This document shows positions 13,720 to 18,756 of a DNA stretch of 18,756 nt, piece after piece (within the stretch, counting starts at the first letter, position 1; each line of letters starts with the position of its first letter). The position numbers and the translations under genes are program-made. The notes beneath the pieces are model-generated. The model was not told the DNA's origin and did no database searches. It saw only the letters and a list, made by a program, of their open reading frames with translations. Location of the stretch: NCBI GenBank assembly GCA_041685075.1, contig JAWLGN010000089.1, positions 1 to 18,756 of the forward strand. The letters are read 5' to 3'. The DNA is from JAMCRM01 sp041685075. Lineage in GTDB: Bacteria > Acidobacteriota > Terriglobia > Bryobacterales > Bryobacteraceae.

Positions 13720-15655
13720 CGTTGCCGACCGCCGCGGCGAGTTGCGCGGCGGTGTAGGGTTTCTGCACGAAACCGGTGATGCCCTGGCCGGTGAAGCGCC
13801 GGACCACCTCCACATAGTTGAAGCCGCTCGACAGCAGCACGGGTACGTCCGGCCGCACCTCGCGGATGCGCTGCAGGGCCTCCTCCCCGCCCATCCCCGG
13901 CATGGTGAGATCAAGGACCACCAGGTCTATCGTCGGGACGCCATCCCGCAGCGCCTCCACCGCCTCGAGGCCGCCGGAGGCCAGCAGCACCGTGTAGCCG
14001 AAGTGCGAGAGCGCGTTGCGGGCGGCGTTGCGTACGGCTTCCTCATCGTCCACCACCAGGACCGTTCCACGGCCCCGCCGCACCGCCGGGCGCCGCGGGA
14101 CCTGAGGCACGCGCCCGCGAGCCGCCGGAAATAGCAGCCGGAAAGCGGTGCCCCGGCCGGGAGTGCTGTCCACACACAGCGTGCCGCGGTGTCCGTTGAC
14201 GATGCCGAGCACCGCCGCCAGTCCCAGCCCGCGCCCGGCGAACTTGGTGGTGAAGAAGGGGTCGAAGATCTTGGCCAGGGTCGCTCTGTCCATTCCGCAG
14301 CCGTTGTCGTAGACCTCCAGGCTCACGTAGTCGCCCGGCGGCAGGTCCGGGCCGCCGCCCGGTACAGGGCGGGCCAGCGGTTCGCGGATGTGCCGCAGGC
14401 CGGTAACCACCCGCACTTCGCCCGGGCGTTCCCCGATGGCTTCGGCGGCGTTGATCACCAGGTTCATGACGACCTGCTGCAACTGCGAAGGGTCCGCCTC
14501 CATGGCCGGCAGGTCCCGCGCCAGGTCCAGCCGCAGGGTCACACTACGCGGGATGGACGTGTGGATCAAGGCGCTGATCTCCCGCACCATCGAGGAGAGA
14601 TCCACCGCCTCGATGACGAAGCGGCCCTTGCCGGCAAAGGCCAGCAGTTGGCGGGTGAGAGCCGCGGCGCGCTCGGCGGCGCTGGTGATGTCGCCCAGCA
14701 GGCGGCGGATGTTTTGCTCCTTGTCGGGCGTGGAAGCCGCCAGACTGGCGTTGGCCAGGATGCCGGTGAGCAGGTTATTGAAGTCGTGGGCCACGCCACC
14801 GGCCATCACGCCCAGGCTTTCGAGCTTCTGGGTGTGGCGCAACTGCGCCTCGAAGGCCTTGCGCGCGCCGATGTCCCGCGCCACGTGCGAAGCGCCCCGA
14901 ATGGTTCCGCGACGGTCGCGAATGGGGGAGACCGTGATGGAAACGTCAATGCGCTTGCCGTCTTTCCGAAGCCGCACGGTTTCGAAGTGCTCGACGCGCT
15001 CACCCCGTTTCAGGCGCTTCAAGATGTGGCTCTCCTCGTCTTCCTGGCCCGGGGGGAGCAGAATGGCGATCGACTTTCCGATGGCCTCCTCCGCCGTATA
15101 GCCGTAGATGCGTTCCGCGGCGCCGTTCCAGGTGAGGATGGTCCCCTCCAGGTCTTTGCTGATGATGGCATCCTCGGAGGATTCGACGATCGACGCCAGG
15201 TGCGCCACGGTGTGTTCGAGCTCGGCGCGCTCGCCGATGTCGCGCGCGATATGGGAGGCGCCGATCACCGCTCCCCGGCCATCCCGAATGGGCGAAACCG
15301 TGAGCGCGACCCGCACCGCGCGGCCGTCACGGGCGAGCCGCACCGTCTCCAGGTTCTCCACGCTGCTACCTTCACGGATCCGGGCCAGAATCCCGTCCTC
15401 CTCGCCGATACGGTCCGGCGGTAACAGCATGGCCACCGGCTGGCCGAGAGCCTCTTCCCTGGAGTAGCCGTAGAGACGTTCCGCGCCGCCGTTCCAGCTT
15501 TGGATAATGCCATCCAGGTTCTTGCCCACTATCGCAACGTCGGCTGACTCGACGATAGCGGCTAAGAACGCGGCCGCACGCTCGAAGTGCGAGTGGCGGG
15601 CGCGGCTAGAGGTGCGAGCGCCGGTCTTGGCCGGACGCTCATCGCAGGGGCCCAT
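13706..15655 (-). CDS. Hybrid sensor histidine kinase: PAS-PAS-HisKA-HATPase-receiver
   Basis: 649 residues from ATG 15655; the in-frame TTG just before it (15658) would add only one residue, and neither has a clear ribosome binding site. No membrane segment or signal peptide is seen, so it should sense signals in the cytoplasm. Two similar PAS domains with PAC ends occupy about 30-140 and 150-263. The phosphorylation site is H290 in GGVAHDFNNLL. The ATP-binding domain has the N box (NAAEA, N402), DNGCGM (450-455), FDPFFTTK and GRGLGL (474-479). A C-terminal receiver (about 531-645) has D582 as phospho-acceptor in VVLDLTMPGMGG and K632 in VQKPY. The order suits an internal phosphorelay or feedback control, with an unknown final output. 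The gene stands alone, divergent from the ceramidase-like gene and convergent with the lipoprotein gene. Confidence 0.94.
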   Translation of the reverse strand: MGPCDERPAKTGARTSSRARHSHFERAAAFLAAIVESADVAIVGKNLDGIIQSWNGGAERLYGYSREEALGQPVAMLLPPDRIGEEDGILARIREGSSVENLETVRLARDGRAVRVALTVSPIRDGRGAVIGASHIARDIGERAELEHTVAHLASIVESSEDAIISKDLEGTILTWNGAAERIYGYTAEEAIGKSIAILLPPGQEDEESHILKRLKRGERVEHFETVRLRKDGKRIDVSITVSPIRDRRGTIRGASHVARDIGARKAFEAQLRHTQKLESLGVMAGGVAHDFNNLLTGILANASLAASTPDKEQNIRRLLGDITSAAERAAALTRQLLAFAGKGRFVIEAVDLSSMVREISALIHTSIPRSVTLRLDLARDLPAMEADPSQLQQVVMNLVINAAEAIGERPGEVRVVTGLRHIREPLARPVPGGGPDLPPGDYVSLEVYDNGCGMDRATLAKIFDPFFTTKFAGRGLGLAAVLGIVNGHRGTLCVDSTPGRGTAFRLLFPAARGRVPQVPRRPAVRRGRGTVLVVDDEEAVRNAARNALSHFGYTVLLASGGLEAVEALRDGVPTIDLVVLDLTMPGMGGEEALQRIREVRPDVPVLLSSGFNYVEVVRRFTGQGITGFVQKPYTAAQLAAAVGNAMEP

Positions 15656-15884
15656 CAATTATATGATCGGTTTTCCGGCTGCTGCGTTTAGTGGTGAAAG
15701 GCTACCCTTGTAAGTTTGGACACCAGTGGCCCGGTATTGGCGGGTTCTAAGTACCGGGTCCAGTATCCTGCATTACACCGGCGTTCTCTCGACCGCTTGA
15801 CGCCGGAGTTCAGCGGCTGTCATCGGAGTTGCGGCTCCGCAGGCCGGCAGAAGCGCGTAATAATCAGGGAGGAGATTCGCGCCC
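15656..15884. promoter_or_regulatory. Divergent intergenic region (kinase / ceramidase-like gene)
   Basis: This 229-base region is the longest gap in the window and separates two divergent genes, so it should contain both promoters. It has a strong inverted repeat at 15728-15760. A second possible stem, CGGAG-TTGCGG-CTCCG, occupies about 15824-15839. A long ribosome binding site AGGGAGGAG (15866-15874) lies 10 bases before the plus-strand ATG 15885. Candidate hexamers such as TTGGAC (15716) and TTGACG (15797) have no well-spaced -10 partner. I see no coding potential here. Confidence 0.45.
15728..15760. repeat. Inverted repeat, possible operator or 5'-leader hairpin
   Basis: CCCGGTA (15730-15736) and TACCGGG (15752-15758) are perfect inverted copies, separated by 15 bases. 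With one G-T pair the stem extends to 9 positions (15728-15736 with 15752-15760). It sits about 125 bases ahead of the ceramidase-like gene and 72 bases ahead of the kinase start. It could be a protein-binding operator for one or both divergent genes, or a leader hairpin. No T-run follows on the plus strand. Confidence 0.45.
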
Positions 15885-17237
15885 ATGAGAATCCTGCTTC
15901 TCGCGTTCTGTGCCGCGCCGGCGTTCCTGCTGCCGGCGGCGGAGTACCAGGCCGGCATCGCCTCGGCCGTGATCACCCCTCGGGAACCGGTCTTTCTGTC
16001 CGGCTATGCGGGCCGCAGCCGTCCTTTCGAGGGCGTCATCCAGGACATCCGGGCCAAGGCGCTGGTAATCCGCGACGGGCGCGGCACCCAGGCGGCCATC
16101 GTGACGATGGACCTCATCGGGCTGCCGCGGCCGCTCGCCGACACGGTAGGAGCGCGGATCGAAAAACAGTACGGCATCCCGCGCTCGCACCTGCTGCTGA
16201 ACTGCTCCCATACCCACACGGGTCCGGTGGTGCGCGGCAACCTCGAGGTCATGTTCGACCTCGACCCGCAACAGCGCCGCCTCATCGACGAGTATGCCGC
16301 CGGCCTCGCCGATACGCTGGTGACCCTGGTGGGCGCGGCGGCGGGCAAACTCGAGCCCGCCAATCTCCGCTTCGGCAACGGCAGCGTGGGGTTCGCCATC
16401 AACCGCCGGCAGTTCACCCCGGAGGGCGTCAAAATCGGGCTCAACCCGGAAGGACCCACGGACCACGACGTGCCCGTCCTGGCCGTCACGGGCGAGGACG
16501 GGAAGCTGCGCGCCGTGCTCTTCGGCTACGCCTGCCACAACACCACTCTCACGGGGCAGTTCAACCAGGTCAGCGGCGACTACGCCGGCTTCGCGCAGGG
16601 GACCCTCGAAAAGGCGCATCCCGAGGCCACCGCCATGTTCCTGCAACTCTGCGGCGGGGACCAGAACCCCAATCCGCGCAGCAAACTCGAATACGCGAGT
16701 AATCACGGCGGCGCGCTCGGCGAGGAAGTCGTCCGGGTGCTGGGGACCAACCTGGCGCCGGTGAGCGGTCCCATTCGTGCCGCCTTCCGAATCACCGATC
16801 TCGCCTTCGCGCATCACACCCGCTCCACGTTCGAAGCACAGTTGAAAGACAAGAATCCCTACCGCGTGCGCAACGCCGAGCAGATGCTCCGGAGCTACGA
16901 CGAGCGGCGGCCCATCCGCAGCTATCCCTACCCGGTGCAGGCCATCTCTTTCGGCAAGGACCTCACCGTGGTGGCGCTGGGCGGCGAGGTGGTGGTGGAC
17001 TACTGCCTGCGGCTGAAGAAGGAGTACGGCGCCCGGGGGCTGGTGGTGGCCGGCTATTCCAACGACGTGATGTCCTACATCCCTTCCCGTCGCGTGCTCC
17101 GGGAGGGCGGCTACGAGGCCCTGGACAGCATGATCTACTACGGCATGCCGGGAGCTTACCGCGAAGACGTGGAGGAACGCATCTTCACCGCGCTCGGAGA
17201 CGTATTGCGCCGCGTAGGCCGCGCGCCCGCGCGTTGA
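15885..17237 (+). CDS. Secreted neutral/alkaline ceramidase-like protein, catalytic serine motif altered
   Basis: 450 residues with a signal peptide (residues 1-19, cut near LPAA-EYQ) and a strong ribosome binding site (AGGGAGGAG). The sequence follows the N-terminal catalytic domain of neutral/alkaline non-lysosomal ceramidases (Pfam Ceramidase_alk): AGIASAVITPREPVFLSGYA, then the zinc motif CSHTHTGP (107-114, H109 and H111), GYACHNTTL (H218), E368 in GGEVVVDY, and Y398 in NDVMSYIPS. In Pseudomonas ceramidase the zinc ligands are two histidines, a glutamate and a tyrosine, and all four seem present. The nucleophile segment differs: active enzymes have a GDVSPN-type motif, while this protein has CGGDQNPNP (256-264), with asparagine in place of serine. 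The C-terminal domain of full-length ceramidases is missing. It is probably a secreted zinc hydrolase-fold protein, with activity on ceramide doubtful. Confidence 0.85.
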   Translation: MRILLLAFCAAPAFLLPAAEYQAGIASAVITPREPVFLSGYAGRSRPFEGVIQDIRAKALVIRDGRGTQAAIVTMDLIGLPRPLADTVGARIEKQYGIPRSHLLLNCSHTHTGPVVRGNLEVMFDLDPQQRRLIDEYAAGLADTLVTLVGAAAGKLEPANLRFGNGSVGFAINRRQFTPEGVKIGLNPEGPTDHDVPVLAVTGEDGKLRAVLFGYACHNTTLTGQFNQVSGDYAGFAQGTLEKAHPEATAMFLQLCGGDQNPNPRSKLEYASNHGGALGEEVVRVLGTNLAPVSGPIRAAFRITDLAFAHHTRSTFEAQLKDKNPYRVRNAEQMLRSYDERRPIRSYPYPVQAISFGKDLTVVALGGEVVVDYCLRLKKEYGARGLVVAGYSNDVMSYIPSRRVLREGGYEALDSMIYYGMPGAYREDVEERIFTALGDVLRRVGRAPAR

Positions 17238-17876
17238 TCAGCCCACCAGCACGACGTCAAGTTCGCCGGGGCCGTGCACGCCCCGCACCAGGATCTGCTC
17301 GATATCCGCGGTGCGGCTGGGCCCGGTGATCAGGACCATGGAACTGGAGCGCTCGGCCGGCAGCGGCGCCTTGTCGAACAGTTCGTCGAGGCCCGTGAGG
17401 ACACGGTCGACCGGAACCACCGCGATGTGGGCCGGGGGCAGCAGCGAAATCAGACGGGCTTCCTCGGGGCTGGAGAAGAGCACCAGGGTTCCGGTATCCG
17501 CCAGCGCGTAGTCGGCGCTGGTAATCCCCGCATCGAGCGCGGCGGCCACTTCCCGCAACTCGGCGCGGCGGGTGATGCCGGAGCGCACGTTGGGGAGCGC
17601 CGTAACGCCGCACTCCCGCAGGAAGCCGCTGTTGGAGGCCACCGCGCTGCGCCCGTTGAGAATCCCCGCCACCATGGCGCAAGCCTCGCCGGCGGCGGCC
17701 ACGCGGTGCGTCTTGCCGGCCAGCGCCTCGAGAGCGGCCGACAGGCGCGCGATGCGCTCTTCCAGGGCGATCTCCGGCACCACAATGCGCGACGGCGGCG
17801 CGGGCGCCGGCGGCTGGTCCACGCTGCGGCCGAGCGCCGTCCGCACGCGGTGCAGCAAACTGTCGCGCGACATCAT
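17238..17876 (-). CDS. lutC: LUD-domain lactate utilization protein LutC
   Basis: 212 residues from ATG 17876, which overlaps the lutB stop (ATGATG at 17871-17876). The second ATG at 17873 is equally possible; a GGAGG lies 5 or 8 bases upstream of the two. The LUD domain is clear in YALADTGTLVLFSSPEEARL, SLLPPAHIAVVPVDRVL, and the C-terminal signature GPSRTADIEQILVRGVHGP. LutC is one of three proteins of the LutABC complex, which oxidises L-lactate to pyruvate without a flavin lactate dehydrogenase of the classic type. The stop abuts, without a spacer, the stop of the convergent ceramidase-like gene. LutC has no catalytic cofactor motif of its own visible here, and its exact role in the complex is not settled. 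Confidence 0.9.
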   Translation of the reverse strand: MMSRDSLLHRVRTALGRSVDQPPAPAPPSRIVVPEIALEERIARLSAALEALAGKTHRVAAAGEACAMVAGILNGRSAVASNSGFLRECGVTALPNVRSGITRRAELREVAAALDAGITSADYALADTGTLVLFSSPEEARLISLLPPAHIAVVPVDRVLTGLDELFDKAPLPAERSSSMVLITGPSRTADIEQILVRGVHGPGELDVVLVG

Positions 17877-18756
17877 CGCGACCTCCACATGTCCCGGAAG
17901 GTCCGGCGCGGCGGAGGCGGCAGGTCGCGCCGGCTCAACCAGGCGGCCAGCGGCCCCAGATTCATCACGCGCGGCACCTTCCTGATCCATCCGTCGTCGG
18001 AGGAAAGGAACGCCCCCGCCATCCGCCCCATCAGGGTATAGACGCGCGGGTGGCACATCACCCACGCCCAGATGCGGAAGGCCAGCCGTTCCAGGCGCCC
18101 GGATTTCTCGCGCGCCTCCAGCTTCTTTTCCTCCGCGCGCAGCTTGAGCAGGATGTTGGGGATGTCGATCTTGACCGGGCAGACCTCGGCGCAGGCGCCG
18201 CACAGGCTGGAGGCGAACGGCAGCCCCGGCTCGTACCCCGCCCCCAGGTACTGCGGGGTGAGGATCGCGCCGATGGGGCCGCTGTAGACCCACGGATAGC
18301 TGTGGCCGCCGATCTTGCGGTAGACCGGGCAGTGGTTCAGGCAGGCGCCGCAGCGGATGCAGTAGAGCGACTGCCGCTTGCGCCGGTCCGCCAGCAGCCG
18401 CGTGCGGCCGTTATCGAGCAGCAGCACGTAGAACTCGTCGGGACCGTCGATTTCGCCCGGGCGCCGCGGCCCCGAGAGCAGCGACGTGTAGACCGTCAGG
18501 GGCTGCCCTGTGCCGCTGCGCCCCAACAGCTTCAAGAATGTGGCCAGGTCCTGCGCCCGGGGAATCATCTTCTCGATCCCCGCCACCGCCACGTGCACCT
18601 TGGGCGCGGAGGTGGTGAGCCGGATGTTGCCCTCGTTCTCCACCAGCGCCACGGCCCACGAATCGGCCACCAGGAAGTTGGCCCCGCTCACCCCCATGCC
18701 CGCGGAAAGAAACTTCTCACGCAGCAGGCGGCGCGCGATGGCGGTCTGGCGGTCGA
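17873..18756 (-). CDS. lutB: Iron-sulfur LUD protein LutB (5' end outside window)
   Basis: 293 codons are visible and the N-terminus lies beyond the right edge; the frame is open from 18756 and reads DRQTAIARRLLREKFLSAG ahead of an internal methionine at 18697. The LUD domain comes first (GANFLVADSWAVALVENEGN, VHVAVAGIEKMIPR). Two ferredoxin-like [4Fe-4S] sites follow: CIRCGACLNHCPVY (visible residues 132-145) and CGACAEVCPVKI (185-196). GGHSYPWVYSGPIGAILTP between them is typical of LutB. After the clusters a helical C-terminal part ends in MWRSR. LutB carries electrons in the lactate-oxidising LutABC complex. Its stop overlaps the lutC start by four bases, so the two are translationally coupled. 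lutA, if present, should lie beyond the right edge. Confidence 0.93.
   Translation of the reverse strand, partial: DRQTAIARRLLREKFLSAGMGVSGANFLVADSWAVALVENEGNIRLTTSAPKVHVAVAGIEKMIPRAQDLATFLKLLGRSGTGQPLTVYTSLLSGPRRPGEIDGPDEFYVLLLDNGRTRLLADRRKRQSLYCIRCGACLNHCPVYRKIGGHSYPWVYSGPIGAILTPQYLGAGYEPGLPFASSLCGACAEVCPVKIDIPNILLKLRAEEKKLEAREKSGRLERLAFRIWAWVMCHPRVYTLMGRMAGAFLSSDDGWIRKVPRVMNLGPLAAWLSRRDLPPPPRRTFRDMWRSR

Noticed and set aside
7168..13914. Long minus-strand open frames opposite the secretin, the TIGR03437 gene and the lipoprotein gene (7168-9402, 10592-12757, 11956-13914)
   Set aside because: They are antisense shadows of well-supported plus-strand genes, with low-complexity translations and no start signals.
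14189..15424. Plus-strand open frame opposite the hybrid kinase
   Set aside because: The kinase frame has all H, N, G and receiver motifs; the antisense frame has none and no ribosome binding site.
15658..15663. Perfect TATAAT on the minus strand just before the kinase start
   Set aside because: A transcript starting at the usual distance would begin inside the coding region after the ATG, and no -35 hexamer lies 16-18 bases upstream.
1..18756. CRISPR arrays, tRNA/rRNA genes, tmRNA, phage genes
   Set aside because: I saw no regularly spaced repeats, no cloverleaf-like sequence with conserved tRNA motifs and no phage or integrase proteins, although I could not run a covariance-model search.

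Overview
The window looks like chromosomal DNA from an Acidobacteriota bacterium, most plausibly of the Solibacter/Bryobacterales type. The strongest taxonomic marker is the C-terminal domain of the protein at 10499-12658, which resembles the TIGR03437 'Solibacter C-terminal' domain. High GC, many secreted proteins, a Tat-exported PHP-type protein and a TPR-secretin-cohesin protein agree with this. The assignment is inferred from protein families, not from a marker-gene comparison. I recognise no mobile element, tRNA, rRNA or CRISPR array. No gene-free stretch exceeds 300 bases; the longest is about 229 bases (15656-15884).

Left block (1-7024, all minus strand), in transcription order: smpB, pepA, a single-domain response regulator, a DnaC/IstB-type AAA+ ATPase, a secreted GH35-like protein and a Tat-exported PHP/DUF3604-like protein that runs off the left edge. 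smpB/pepA are 11 bases apart, and the ATPase and GH35-like genes overlap by one base, so those pairs are probably co-transcribed. The receiver has its own good ribosome binding site and may start a separate unit.

Central block (7150-13719, plus strand): a secretin with TPR repeats at the N-terminus and a cohesin-like domain at the C-terminus, two small type IV pilin/GspG-like pseudopilins, and a large exported protein ending in a TIGR03437 domain. The start of each of the last three overlaps or almost touches the gene before it. A lipoprotein with fibronectin type III domains follows after 68 bases. This looks like the outer-membrane and pseudopilus part of a type II secretion or type IV pilus related machine, together with a candidate surface client. 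No assembly ATPase, inner-membrane platform or prepilin peptidase is present in the window.

Right block (13706-18756): a minus-strand PAS-PAS-histidine kinase-receiver hybrid converges on the lipoprotein gene with a 14-base overlap. Divergent from it is a plus-strand secreted protein of the neutral ceramidase-like family that lacks the usual catalytic serine motif. This in turn converges, with no spacer at all, on a minus-strand lutB-lutC pair for L-lactate oxidation; lutB runs off the right edge.
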